Shown here piece after piece: positions 22,756 to 36,144 of a stretch of 64,000 nt of DNA. The notes below the pieces were generated by a model that was given only the letters and a program-made list of their open reading frames with translations, was not told the DNA's origin and did not search any database. Origin of the DNA: Piezodorus guildinii (Eukaryota > Arthropoda > Insecta > Hemiptera > Pentatomidae); assembly GCA_023052935.1 (NCBI GenBank), contig CM041297.1:105515563-105579562 (forward strand). Direction: 5' to 3'. How positions within the stretch are numbered: the first letter of the stretch is position 1; the number at the start of each line of letters is the position of its first letter. The translations under genes and the position numbers were made by a program.

Positions 22756-24796
22756 AGATATATAAATGACACTTCATTCAAATTGCATCCATACGAAGCA
22801 TAGGTGGTCCACTAGTTATCTAATAAGAAATATGTGCAACATGACTCAGATATTTATAAAAAAAAATATTTCATTTTTTAAAATTTATTCATGCAGTAAC
22901 ATTACCTTTTGTCCCTTAAAGGAAAAATATTAGTAAATTCATAAGATATTTGATGAAAAAAAAAAGAACTGAACCACCTAAATAATACAAAATCGTTGGT
23001 GAAAAATAGGACACAGACATTCCCAGCAATGTTCTCTTATTAGTAGTAATAATAACATTTGTAAGACAAACATATTAAACTGTCTATGTCATTATTTAGG
23101 CTTTTCAATATATGGCGGACTTTTGAAAGCTAGCTAAAAATATGTAAACCTAATTTCGGGCTGAGTATAAAATAAGCGACACTCAGGTATTCCAATCACC
23201 ATAGTGAAGACAAACACATTACAGAATACTGCAGTTCACCTATTCAATTAATATTCGGGCACACCTGGACCTGTTGTTAATTCCTATCAATTTAGGGTTG
23301 ATTGAATTCTCTGATTGAACAACAATTTCATTGCGATTGATCAAGTACAGGTTTAGGAGATAATATTAATAGGATCTACGTTTTATATGCCTATATATAT
23401 TGTTATGTTTTTTACCGGCTGCTTTTCTAAGCTTCAAAAACAGTATTAATTACTATGTTTAATTTATTCATCATATATATTGTCTGAGGTTATTGGAATT
23501 ACTTTCCTGAGGTGTGTTCATTAATCTCACCTATGATATTAGGTGGCATAAAAGGGATGTTTAAGTGACCAGTTTCTAACAATACAGTTCTTATTAAAAT
23601 AAGAACACAAATCTATCACAATTAGGTTACAATAAGGAGATCTTACTTCTAGCTTTGCCATACAATATTACAAAATGTTACCTTAGGACACTTAGTCATC
23701 ATAGCTGATGTGGGAAGTGCCCGAAGTTGGCGGTCCTTTGTCCACCCTTAATACTATTGTCGGTTAGCAACTAAGAGTCGATGAAGTTCCTGGGGTATCG
23801 CGGGTAGGGGCCAGACCGATAGGGAAACCTATGGGGGTATGAAACGACTTTAGTACTTTTGCATAAATATTAATATTTAACCGATATTATTAATATTTAA
23901 CAGATATTGTTAATATTTAACATTAAAATAATCTAATAATAATTTTAGTCCTCTCAGTATCCTCAATACATAACAATTTATACATACATACATATTTATA
24001 ACAATCTCCATCAACGAAATTGTGACAATTGGTACAATCCGTTGAATTTAATTTCATACCTAGAACACTACATACAATGAATAGATATTAGTCCATTTCG
24101 TGAACAGTACAACACGATGAGGAGTATTTTAGGGAAGTTTAATACTATACATGTATATGATCGTTTATTTTAGTACATTTTAGCTCTAATTTCAATTAGT
24201 GAGGCCAAATTCGCCTTATGTTATTGTTATCTGTACAAATTGACTGATACTAAATAATTGGGGATTTATTTCATTCTGAAGTACCATTAATACCCATTTA
24301 ATTGGCACGAGTTGCAGCTAAGTAGAAAATTATTAAATCTCGGTAATACAATTATTTTTATAGTTTTACATAATGTTATCATTTTTAGAGAGAATACCTT
24401 TTTTTCAGATCCTCTTTCTCGGCATATGAATGCATGAAACTTCTTAGTCCTTTAACTGTTTTTCACACGTGCCAATATTGAAGCCATAACTATAGTAAAT
24501 TAAATAAGTATAGACATTTATTGACGTCAAGAAAATCTGATGAAATTGTAAGGTTGACACAGTTTCTCAACGCAAGAAAGAAATATATACAGAAAGAAAT
24601 TAAAAATGTTGATCGCTACTCTTGTTTTAAATATTTAGTAATGATCTTAGTATGGAGAGCTCCAATACCAAGAAGAATTAGAAAAAAAGAAGATATTTAA
24701 GTCTGCCTTATTAATAAAAATCAGTCCAGCAGTTTTCCTGTTCAATTTCAAACATCCATCGGTTCAACACAAATTCACACCACAGGTTTCTGATTT
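22756..24796. other. No gene seen; short tandem repeat at 23868-23930
   Basis: AT-rich. Three tandem copies of about 22-23 bp around 'ttaatatttaac(c/a)gatatt' lie at 23868-23930. A slightly GC-richer patch spans 23690-23840. No SINE, family A or ORF evidence. Confidence 0.4.
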
Positions 24797-25497
24797 ATTT
24801 ACTTTTTCTTACCTATATATGAAATATATAGTAAGAGAAAGTATTGCGACCTTCCCGCGAAAAGGTCTTTACATGTGTGTGTGGTAAAGATGATTGCATA
24901 AAACTGAAATTTCATATTTTAGGAGCGTATATGCCTGGGATGTTACGACAGTTTTTTTTTTTTTTCAACAAAATCAGCGAAACAGCCTTTATACTATGCA
25001 CTCTGCTCATTTTTACGATTATTTCAAAAACTGCTCCAACGATTTTGATTATACTAACTATATCGGTGTGAAATTTAACGAGGTTTAATATCAATACGGT
25101 TTTATTCGTTCGGCTAAATGCCAAAATTATAATTTTTCTTTGTTTAAACTATCTTTATTTTTTCATATTAAAAAAAATAACCATTCTATGCTGTCCTCAT
25201 TGAAAAAAAAACAGTTAAATATACAAGATGAAAACATTAGATAGCAATCAAAAGGAGAAATTAGTAAAACATTCCGAGCATAAAAATAGAAATGTAGACG
25301 TATAATATACCGCTGAAAGCTAAAGATTGGAAAAGAAGTTTATCTAATTTACAAAGTTTTATAAGTTAATGGAGAGTTATAAAAAGCGGATAAAATTAAG
25401 TGTTTGTATTAAATAATAATTGTTATTGTAACTATTTTTAGATCAGTTAAAGGTTCTTAAGTTAATTTTGACAATGGACATAAGTGAAAATATTGTG
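24797..25497 (+). mobile_element. Family A copy 5, partly deleted
   Basis: The left end 'tttactttttcttacctatatatgaaatatatagtaag' (hairpin intact) and the usual block order to 'gacaatggacataagtgaaaata' at 25474-25493. The segment with the 'gaattccagttttcaac' motif is missing and the CGTGTGTTGCCCG tail is lost. Non-coding; the three short ORFs inside are shadows. Confidence 0.75.
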
Positions 25498-26262
25498 TAG
25501 ATATTTTTGTTTAATATTCATAAATAATTTAGCCTTAACTGCTTCATCAAAATTTCACCAATTAGCATACCTCAAAACTCCAGTTCCTTTCATATATGTT
25601 TCTTTACTACAACCGAGCTGTAGTCTATTGGTTTTTCAATTTAAGTGCTTTTTTTTTTCTATATCCAATTTTTTTTTTAATGGAATTTGATGAAATTAAC
25701 AAAATTAATCAACTCCCAAATGACTGCTCTTGGCAGACAATTTCCTAACGCCTGTTGGGAATAACATTATGCACTTGGAAAGGAGTTGTTTATTATGAGA
25801 AGAGGCTAGGGGATTTATCAAAGAGGCTGGTAGCCCTCAAAGAGGCTGATAAATGTTGCCCCGGACTACATGCATCATACATCTCCTCTCAAAGAAATCA
25901 AGGGTAGCTGCTCTTTCATTGGTTCTCTCCCTCTCCACTCAGTCATTTGCACCCTTCTTTTTCCCCAATTCCTCTGCCCTGTTTCCATTTTCTATTTCGG
26001 TTTTTTTTCCCTTTTTTCTCTTTATAAAAAACCATTTGTGTTTTGTTTTGGTATATATAGTGCTTGTAGGATAAATACTAAATATTTATTTAAATTAGTG
26101 TTTCGAATTATTAAGATCATCTATCTGGAATGTGATGAGTTATATAAAATAAGATACTGATGTTTCATTGAAGTTTTATTAACCGTTTTTTTGCTACTTC
26201 AACGCTTAGTAGACAAAATTTTTCTCTTAAAAAAATGTACAGAGCAAACATGTAGAGCTCTA
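25498..26262. other. No gene seen
   Basis: Pyrimidine-rich plus-strand stretch near 25850-26040 gives two overlapping 73-96 codon F/S/P-rich frames without recognisable domains. Probably non-coding. Confidence 0.3.
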
Positions 26263-26266
26263 TTAA

Positions 26267-26568
26267 CACGTTTACGCCGGGGTGACCCACCAATGGGTCA
26301 CGCTTAGCTATCCCGTGGGGCGACGTGCATCACAGGTGAGTCACTTATTTTCAGAAAATAAGTTTATTTTATTTTTTCTCAACATTATATGTTGTAGGAA
26401 TTAACAAGCATAAGAGTTTATTTATTAAATATTTTATAACTATTAACATCCCCCCTCAAAAGACTCTTATCAGTTAATTTCACTTGATTACTTTTGTTTA
26501 AGAATTTTATTTAGCTGTGCGTGATTTAATTACATATTTTTATTCCCATTATATGATGTAATAATATA

Positions 26569-26603
<35 letters not shown>

Positions 26604-26875
26604 GAATCATTTTTAATAATAAATAGTAATAGTATAAGAATCATTTTTAATAATAATATAAGAATCTTTTTTTAAGTATTTCCATAATTACTCTTTCAAG
26701 TCATTTGTGTATGTCAAAACTGTTACAATCTTGCATATAGCACGTTGGAAGCCTGGCATTGTTGTTACCTTGCATTAAACACGTTGGAACTTGCAACAGT
26801 ACCCCGAAGCGTAAGCAGCTAACACAGTCCCGCCCCACGGAGAAAAACGTAGAGATTCGTCCCGGCGTAAACGTG
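26267..26875. mobile_element. piggyBac-like MITE, TTAA target
   Basis: TTAA at 26263-26266 and 26876-26879 flanks perfect 15-bp inverted ends (cacgtttacgccggg / cccggcgtaaacgtg). Inside the left end lies a small palindrome, tgacccaccaatgggtca. The interior is AT-rich with an (AAT)n run near 26570-26600 and no transposase. TTAA duplications with CA..TG-type ends are typical of piggyBac-like elements. A decayed reverse copy lies at 45240-45800. Confidence 0.85.
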
Positions 26876-26919
26876 TTAAATCATCTAATTTACATTACCT
26901 GTAATAAAAAAATAAAATA

Positions 26920-27212
26920 AAAATTGTACCTCTACAACGTATGAAGGGTCTCGGATTCAGTAATTATAGAGATTCGTACTGTTTCACGGCCAACAACCGG
27001 AGGTGATTAAGCCTAAATCAAGCTTGGCCGCCAGGTGTTTTCCCTATTTTGGGTACCCACTTTATAGAGGCTGGATGTGTCCCAGGAGGGTCTCCATACC
27101 CCAAGGTTGCTTCTCGGCTAAATTAAGATGATAAATAATTCTGCCAAAGCCTGAGACAAGGAGAACAGTTGCCTAATGCTTTATCCACTAGGCCATGCAG
27201 CTACCTTGCCAC
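26920..27212 (-). repeat. SINE E copy, near complete
   Basis: On the minus strand the head carries the A box 'tggcctagtggataaag', followed by a degenerate B box, then 'ggtatggagaccctcctggg', 'gtgggtacccaaaat', 'gagacccttcatacgttgta' and 'gaggtacaattttta' as 3' end. This is the reference copy for the other SINE E pieces in the window. Confidence 0.75.

Positions 27213-29632
<2,420 letters not shown>

Positions 29633-29695
<63 letters not shown>
29633..29695. repeat. (TA)n(GA)n microsatellite
   Basis: TA tract followed by a GA tract at the 3' end of the CR1-like element. Confidence 0.9.
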
Positions 29696-29696
<1 letters not shown>

Positions 29697-30593
29697 TATT
29701 TGGATTATTAATTTTGCTTTCTCGGTTTTTATCCGTAAATAAGATGCTTATCAGTATGATATAGTTTGTCATACAATTATTAAAAACTTTAATCTTAATT
29801 ATACCTTATTTTTTTTTTTTTTTAGATTACGTCATATTTTCAATTACTGAAATGGAATTTCGTTTTAGAGATCTTAGGGCATTTATTTTGCATAATGATA
29901 GATATTTGTAAGCTCATAAATTTTCGATGAGAATCATACACTTCCATATGCACTCCATTGCAGACAACAAAGACACCCCCACAGACATATAAACGCACTT
30001 TCCTCCCCTATAGACCCTTCAAACCCCACTTAAAAAACATGGCAGGGGGTACCACTGCTTGGAAAAGGTCACTCTCTTAAACGTGCCACAAATTCAAATA
30101 AACCAAGATGCAACCGTCAAATCGATTTAATTCTGTTATATAATAAAGTGGAATATTATAGCCTTTCCGGCTTTAGGTGTTGTTGTATACATCTTTTAAT
30201 AGGCTAAAAAAATATCGAGTCTAACTATTAAATGTTGTTATCTTTTAATATATTAATGTCCTTAAATAACCATTATATCAAACATACTATGCTATTCTAG
30301 CATTGTATCTTATGGAATACGTTTGTTCTTTCAAAGGGGTTATTAGATCTGTGCGCAGATGGCAAAATAGTACTAGTACATTTTTCTACAAATGAGAGTC
30401 TACACATTCTGGATTGTACTTTCTTTTAGTAGGTGAGAAAATGTCATAAGAGTTTGTCTTTCACATTATGTGTAAACAATCCTTGTACGAACAAATGAAC
30501 AAACTTTCTTAACATAAACGAATAGACATTGCAGAATATGAAGACTCTCCTTTCTAGAAAAAAATACTTGTTGCAAGTATATTAATTAAGAAA
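29696..30593. other. No gene seen
   Basis: AT-rich, no ORF of note and no repeat match found. Confidence 0.35.
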
Positions 30594-31066
30594 AATCTGG
30601 TGCGGGCAACACACGACTTTCACTTACCTCCATTTTTAAAATCAATGAAAGAATTTTCAAACACACTTAAAGATAAAAACACGAGAAACTATTTAAGAAT
30701 CAATTAATTTTATCGGCTTTTCATCACTCTTTATTAACTTTTACAAGCTCTTGTGTATTAGATAATATTTTTTTTCTAAAATCTTTAGCTTTCCAACGGT
30801 ATATCATAAGTGTATATTACTGTTGCTATGCTCAAAATCAAAAGCTTGCATTACAAAAAATATTTTTTCAGTTTTCTCCTTGAGTTGTTTTTTAAATTCC
30901 AACAACATACATATTTAGCTGTTATTTATCAATGCTAACAAGATGATTTGGTTATTTTTATAGAATCTACAAAATTAAAGGTACATTAGAAGAAGAAAAT
31001 TTAAAATATCGGCATTTAAGCCCTGTCAGATCCTTTTAATCAGAATGAAACCTACATGACGTTTAG
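30594..31066 (-). mobile_element. Family A copy 6, truncated
   Basis: Starts with the right terminus in reverse (aaaaatctggtgcgggcaac) and runs about 470 bp to 'aatcagaatgaaacctacatg', where similarity stops. The hairpin-bearing half is missing. A plus-strand copy begins 250 bp further at nearly the same consensus point, so the two face each other. Confidence 0.85.
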
Positions 31067-31309
31067 GCCTATCTACGTTTTTAACATAAAAAATATTATT
31101 AAATAACGATACACCCTTTTCGCTTCTTGAATTCATTAAATCTCTTTTCTATTCCTTGATCACGTTATTACTGTATTATTGAGTATGTTGGGTGTTGTTT
31201 GTTGGGGATGGATATTGATCATGGGAACATAGTGTTATGTATTGAGGATATCGAAGGCTCTAAATGTATTATTGAATAATTATTATATTAATCAAGTAAA
31301 TATTAATAA
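31067..31309. other. Spacer between opposed family A copies
   Basis: About 240 bp of AT-rich sequence with no recognised element. Confidence 0.3.
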
Positions 31310-31514
31310 GCCTCAATTGTAAAATTTAATGTGCCTTAACATCATGTAGTTTTGATTCTGATTGAAATGGTCTGACAGGGGTTAAATGACGATATTTAAA
31401 ATCTTCTTTCTCTAAAGTACCTTTAATTTTGTAGATTCTATAAAAATAACCATATTATCTGCATTGCTTAAAAAACAGCTAAATATATAAGTTGAATGAA
31501 TTCGATATCCAACT

Positions 31515-31772
31515 TTTTTTATAGTAATAACAATTTTTATTGAGAAAATTTTACAATCTGTCCCAATTTGGACATTAATAGTATTGCTGAATGATATCAA
31601 ACATACTACATTCATACAATATTTACACAACATAAAATTACAATAAAATATATACACAATAATGAATCAATACAAAAGTCAATAATTCACTTATACCTAT
31701 ATACACATACACACACTCATACATACATCACATTGAGTGGAGAATCTAGCCAGTGCTAGAACTCCAATATAT
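31515..31772 (-). other. Jockey 3' UTR and A-tail
   Basis: Ends 'ctcaataaaaattgttattac' followed by A's (minus strand). The same 3' end, with 'gtccaaattgggacag', is recognisable in the truncated copies at 50.3, 54.4 and 38.2 kb, which defines the family. Confidence 0.85.
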
Positions 31773-34457
31773 TTACAAAAGGTCGCGGGGCCACTGCCGT
31801 TTCAACCTTCTAGGTGGGTTGTATGGATGAGTGGAGCTGGATAGGGATTGAGCTAAAGGATTAGGATGATGAATGAGGTTCTGGTGGAATTTGGAAAATT
31901 TGGATGGAATTAGGTCTGAAATAAATGGAACATTAAGGTCGTGGTGCAAGGTATAATTGGAGACATAATAAGGAGCATTTACTATTGTACGGAGGACTTT
32001 GGATTGAAAGGATTGAATGCGTTTGATGTTAGAACGTTTAGCTGTCCCCCACAGTTCAAGTCCGTAGGTCCAGATGGGCTTCAGTATTGTCTTGTAGATT
32101 AATAATTTGTTTTCAACTGTAAGTTCAGATTTTCTGTTGAGTAGTCGGTATAACTGTCCGAATCGTCGGTTGAGTTCTTGTCTTTTAAGTCTTGTATGTG
32201 GGTTCCAAGTCAATCTTTTGTCTAACAGTAAGCCAAGATACCGGACTGTATCTGAGAGAGGAATCGGTAATGAGTTGAAATAAACTGGCGGACAGGATTT
32301 TCGTCTAAGAGTAAAGGTTATGTGTTTACATTTGGCTTCGTTCACCTTTACACGCCAGTTATTACACCAGTGTTCGATAAGGAAAAGGTGTCTCTGAAGG
32401 TTTAAGGATGCTGTTTCAGGATTGGAACTGGATGATAGGATGGCGGTGTCGTCTGCAAAAGTTGCCAGAAAGGTATCAGGATGTGTAGGAATATCAGCAG
32501 TGTAAAGGATGTAGAGGATGGGTCCCAAGACGCTGCCTTGAGGAACACCGGCCTCAACGGGATAAAGGTTAGAAAATTCTTCACCACAGCGAACTCGGAA
32601 GGAACGGTTCGAGAGATAGGATCGGAGAATGAGGTATAGGGACTGGGGTAAATGGGTTTTCAGCTTGAAGAGTAATCCAGTGTGCCATACCCGGTCAAAA
32701 GCTTGCGCAATGTCCAGAAACGCACCAGAACAATACTCTTTGCATTCAAGAGCTGAGGAAATATGGTCTACAACTCGGAGCCCCTGTTGAACTGTGGAAT
32801 GCTGAGGACGGAATCCAAACTGATGGGAAGGAAGATTTTGAGATTCTAATATGGGTAGGATACGTTTAAGAAGAAGCCTTTCGAAGATTTTTGAGAGGAT
32901 GGGGAGTAGACTAATAGGCCTGTAGGATGAAGTGTTGTTGGAAGGTTTACCTGGTTTTAAAAAAAGGATGATGGTGGAATGTTTCCATATCAGAGGAAAA
33001 TAGGTGGTGCGGAGGATGCAGTTATAAATATAAGTAAGAAAAATAATGGCTTTCTGGGGAAGTTGTCGGAGGATCTGGGGAGTAAGGAGATCGTGTCCAG
33101 GAGATTTACGGAGAGTCAGTTTTTGGAGAAGATATTTGACCTCAGAGGGATTAATAGCTTTAGGAGGTAGGGAAAGTGGAATCGGTGACATAAGAAAGTC
33201 TTGCACTTTTGCGGTGTGATTGATGTGGGATTCCGGGTGAGGAGTGAATACTTTGGAGAGGTGTGTGGCGAATTCCTCGGCTTTATCTTCATCAGACGCA
33301 GCCCAGGAGTCATCACCACGTCGGAGAGGATGGGAAACATGATGGTATTTTAGGATCTTTTTCGTGACATTCCACAGGGAATTATCACGAGCTGATAGAG
33401 AGGAGAGGTAGGAATTAAAGGACTGGGAACGGAAGTTCGCCAACTCCCTCTTCAATTGTCTACAATAGAAGTTATAGGAGCGGCGATCTGTTGGGTGTCG
33501 GGTGCGCTGCCATAATGATCTTGCTCGGCGTTTGGTGTGGATAAGGTCTATAATAGGTTGTGGAAAATGATTTTGGTCTGGATTTATATTGGAGTGTTTA
33601 GGAGAGGAAGCAGTCCAGACAGCTTGTTGGATGGCGGTGGTAAAGGAATAGACGGAATTATCTAGGTCATCTTGGGTTTTGAGGGTTACTCTGAGGTCAA
33701 TATTATCGGTCAGGATTTGGCGGAAAAGGTTCCAGTTGACAGGGCCTCGGATGAATGATGGTGAAATGGGTTTTGGAATTGGAGTGAGAGATACTTTTAG
33801 GATCAGTGGACTATGGTCTGAGGATAGTTTATCAAGGCGAGTTAAAGACAAGTTGAGAGAGCCTAATCCGCTGTGGATAAAGAAGTCGAGGATGTCAGGA
33901 TTGCGGTTAGGATCGGTTGGCCAGTAGGTAGGGGAGTCAGGAGGCAGGATATTAAAATTTCGGGAGTTGAGTGCAGACAGCAAATTTCGTCCCCGAGAAT
34001 TCGTGGTTCTGGAACCCCACTGCTGATGCTTGGCGTTTAAGTCTGCACCCAGAATGAAACGATTTCCTAAGGAATCCAGGAAGGATACAAATTCAGAATT
34101 GGAAATGGAATGTTTAGGAGGGCAATATGCAGATGTGAGGGTTACCGGAAAGGAAAAAGTCTTGATTACTATGGATGTGGCTTGTAGGAAATCATAGGTG
34201 GGAAGTGGGAGTAAATGATGAGAGAGGGATTGGTGGACAATGATAGCAGAACCGGCATGGGCTTTACCGTCTGGGTGGTCAGTACGGTATGTCATGTATT
34301 GCGGTATTTTGAAGTACTGTTTAGTCGTTAGTCTTGTTTCAGTTATAAGTGCAATATCGATTGTTTTGTCTTGCAACAACGCTGTCAGTTCGTCAGTATG
34401 ATTTCTAACACCATTCGCATTCCAAAGGAGAATGGATAAGGAGTTAGGTGAAGTCAT
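31773..34457 (-). CDS. Jockey ORF2: endonuclease plus reverse transcriptase
   Basis: 894 residues. It nicks target DNA and copies the element RNA at the nick. N-terminal APE-type endonuclease (about 1-230): LLWNANGVRNH, a Glu in ALITETRLT, then ADLNAKHQQWGS, and SDHSPLIL carrying the catalytic Asp-His. Reverse transcriptase (about 480-760): SSYRPISLLPILSKIFERLL, GFRPQHST, LDIAQAFDRVWH, GVPQGSVLGPILY and FADDTAIL with the Asp pair. The C-terminus has the Jockey-type KPIWTYGLELWGTAKRSNI and ends RRLKRQWPRDLL; there is no RNase H. The length is normal for Jockey. Its ATG directly follows the ORF1 stop (TAAATG at 34460-34455) in the same frame, so expression may need reinitiation or readthrough. 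Confidence 0.95.
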   Translation of the reverse strand: MTSPNSLSILLWNANGVRNHTDELTALLQDKTIDIALITETRLTTKQYFKIPQYMTYRTDHPDGKAHAGSAIIVHQSLSHHLLPLPTYDFLQATSIVIKTFSFPVTLTSAYCPPKHSISNSEFVSFLDSLGNRFILGADLNAKHQQWGSRTTNSRGRNLLSALNSRNFNILPPDSPTYWPTDPNRNPDILDFFIHSGLGSLNLSLTRLDKLSSDHSPLILKVSLTPIPKPISPSFIRGPVNWNLFRQILTDNIDLRVTLKTQDDLDNSVYSFTTAIQQAVWTASSPKHSNINPDQNHFPQPIIDLIHTKRRARSLWQRTRHPTDRRSYNFYCRQLKRELANFRSQSFNSYLSSLSARDNSLWNVTKKILKYHHVSHPLRRGDDSWAASDEDKAEEFATHLSKVFTPHPESHINHTAKVQDFLMSPIPLSLPPKAINPSEVKYLLQKLTLRKSPGHDLLTPQILRQLPQKAIIFLTYIYNCILRTTYFPLIWKHSTIILFLKPGKPSNNTSSYRPISLLPILSKIFERLLLKRILPILESQNLPSHQFGFRPQHSTVQQGLRVVDHISSALECKEYCSGAFLDIAQAFDRVWHTGLLFKLKTHLPQSLYLILRSYLSNRSFRVRCGEEFSNLYPVEAGVPQGSVLGPILYILYTADIPTHPDTFLATFADDTAILSSSSNPETASLNLQRHLFLIEHWCNNWRVKVNEAKCKHITFTLRRKSCPPVYFNSLPIPLSDTVRYLGLLLDKRLTWNPHTRLKRQELNRRFGQLYRLLNRKSELTVENKLLIYKTILKPIWTYGLELWGTAKRSNIKRIQSFQSKVLRTIVNAPYYVSNYTLHHDLNVPFISDLIPSKFSKFHQNLIHHPNPLAQSLSSSTHPYNPPRRLKRQWPRDLL

Positions 34458-35774
34458 TTAAGGATTTTTCAAGGCAGGGATTAGATTCGATACTAGATTT
34501 GTAAGGAGTGATATAAGCGGCATAACAAGAGATTTGATTTCGGAGATGAACGATGTCATTAGACTGGTAAGATCTGTGACGTTTGATGGTTGAGGGATAT
34601 GAGAAATTTGATGTTGAGGAGTTTTTTGAAGATTAGGTAAACTTTGAGGGATAGATTCTTGTACAATAGATTGAGAATGTTGAGGAAAATGTTGTTCCGG
34701 CAGTGCCTCGACTTCATGATTCTGGTTACCACCTCCAAGCAAGTGGGCAAATGACACGTTAGAATTTACAAGTTTTGATGGTTCTCTTCTGCTTCTGGTT
34801 GGTACAGCTGTTTCATTCGGATCCTGAGGTTTTTGGTATCTGGTTCTGAGTTTCTTGTAGATTTCACATCCCTTGTAGTTAGCCGGGTGGTCCTTGAGGC
34901 ACAGAGCACATACAGCGGGTGCTGATCTTGATCTTGTACATTCTTCTGTTTTATGCTGTTCACCGCATTTCACACAGCGTGGTATGTGATGGCAATAACT
35001 TTTGGTATGACCATATGCCTGACAGTTATGGCACTGGACTATTTCTTTCTTTGTGTAAGGTTTTTCAACTTTTACACGGGTATAGTACAGTCTGCTGAGG
35101 TCATAGATTTTTTCGACTCCTGCTGATGGTTCCAAGTCCAAGAAGAATAGAGGCAGTGGACTTTTATCTTTTAGAACGTTGGTGACTTGCCTCACTTGGA
35201 ATCCTAATTCTGTCAGTTCTTCTTTGATTGCTTCAACGGGTGTTGAGGAATGTAGGTTTCTGATTACGACCCTTAATGCTCTCTCTTGGCGCAGCTGATA
35301 AGTATGAAAGTCAGCTTTGGTCTCAGTCAGATATTTTACAATCTTTCTGTAGGTTTCAGCAGTAGTCGGAGATATTTTAGTATCATTGGTTCTACTTATA
35401 CAATAATAACTATTAGGATCTGTTACTTTATTTAAATGCGCACACATCAGTTTAAAATTTTTAATATTTTTAACAAATATTGGTGGAGGTAGTGGTTCTC
35501 TGGGTATAGGAGAAGATTCCATGGTTTCTTTTTCATTTTGGAGGATCTGAAATGGATTCGGTGTAAAAAACGGAGATTCATCAGTTTTTCCTTGTGATGA
35601 TGTGCTGGGCTGTGGTTCAGAACCTAATGAGGTAGCTGACGCGGTCGCTGGTGGAATCATTTTTTTATTTTGTTCACGGCGGGGTCTCTGTTTTGTGGGG
35701 GACGAGTTAGAACCTGCAGATCTAGATCTTTTACTTGCAGACTTTGAGGACATGACTTGATGAAAATATCTCAT
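34458..35774 (-). CDS. Jockey ORF1: gag-like nucleic-acid-binding protein
   Basis: 438 residues from the first Met; a second Met at residue 8 (MSSKSASKRSRS) has a more typical basic start. The order is a Ser/Lys/Arg-rich N-terminus, a Pro/Ser-rich linker (about 35-95), then an RRM-like/PRE_C2HC-type region (about 96-235, IFVKNIKNF to YYTRVKVEKPY). Next come zinc knuckles: CHNCQAYGHTKSYC, CVKCGEQHKTEEC and CALCLKDHPANYKGC (about 245-305). The C-terminal tail is Gln-rich and hydrophobic. ORF1 proteins of this clade coat the RNA and carry it to the nucleus. No frame breaks. Ends in TAA immediately before ORF2. Confidence 0.92.
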   Translation of the reverse strand: MRYFHQVMSSKSASKRSRSAGSNSSPTKQRPRREQNKKMIPPATASATSLGSEPQPSTSSQGKTDESPFFTPNPFQILQNEKETMESSPIPREPLPPPIFVKNIKNFKLMCAHLNKVTDPNSYYCISRTNDTKISPTTAETYRKIVKYLTETKADFHTYQLRQERALRVVIRNLHSSTPVEAIKEELTELGFQVRQVTNVLKDKSPLPLFFLDLEPSAGVEKIYDLSRLYYTRVKVEKPYTKKEIVQCHNCQAYGHTKSYCHHIPRCVKCGEQHKTEECTRSRSAPAVCALCLKDHPANYKGCEIYKKLRTRYQKPQDPNETAVPTRSRREPSKLVNSNVSFAHLLGGGNQNHEVEALPEQHFPQHSQSIVQESIPQSLPNLQKTPQHQISHIPQPSNVTDLTSLMTSFISEIKSLVMPLISLLTNLVSNLIPALKNP

Positions 35775-36083
35775 TGATTAAGAAAATAATAATAATAAAT
35801 AAATAATGAGATAAGAATTAAAGATAAAAGAAAGAAAAGCAAGCCCGAGCTTGCCGAGCTAGCGGCAATCAGCTGATCAGTGACCCTTCTTTCACTTTTT
35901 CGTGATTGTACAAAGTAAATTATAACTTTGCTTACCGAAACTTCTCCAATATTCACTGCCGTAATATTCCTGAGGTCTAGTGATGTTCTCCAGACTGAAT
36001 TCTAGCGAATTCCTACTGAAAAAAGCAAAAATCTGAGAGACGATGTAACGTATGACTGTTATCATCGAGCGCATCAGCTGATC
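35775..36083 (-). promoter_or_regulatory. Jockey 5' UTR / probable internal promoter
   Basis: About 310 bp between the element's 5' end (set by the target duplication) and ORF1. Jockey elements are known to carry an internal RNA polymerase II promoter here. 'gatcagctgat' occurs twice on this strand, near 36074-36084 and 35870-35882. No TATA box is claimed. Confidence 0.5.
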
Positions 36084-36144
36084 TCGATATCCAACTAAAG
36101 AAGAAAACAGAAAAAGTATTTTTTCGATGCAATTTTTTTGTTTT

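Larger units (their letters stand above)
31515..36083 (-). mobile_element. Jockey-clade non-LTR retrotransposon, structurally complete
   Basis: About 4.57 kb on the minus strand: 5' UTR (about 310 bp), ORF1, ORF2, 3' UTR (about 258 bp) and a short A-tail (T-run at 31515-31520). A perfect 13-bp target duplication, tcgatatccaact, lies at 31502-31514 and 36084-36096. Both ORFs are free of stops. Related 3' fragments lie at 38222-38782, 50330-50845 and 54399-54693. It is a candidate active element and a possible source of retrotransposition enzymes for SINEs (inference). Confidence 0.95.

Noticed and set aside
23868..23930. Three tandem ~22-bp repeats, checked as a CRISPR-like array
   Set aside because: Eukaryotic context, no unique spacers between units, and only three imperfect AT-rich copies; a minor tandem repeat.
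33679..33927. Plus-strand ORFs inside the Jockey element (also 32979-33170) and minus-strand shadows at 32402-32587, 33116-33340, 34559-34750, 34766-34963
   Set aside because: They lie in other frames of intact ORF1/ORF2, which carry clear conserved motifs.
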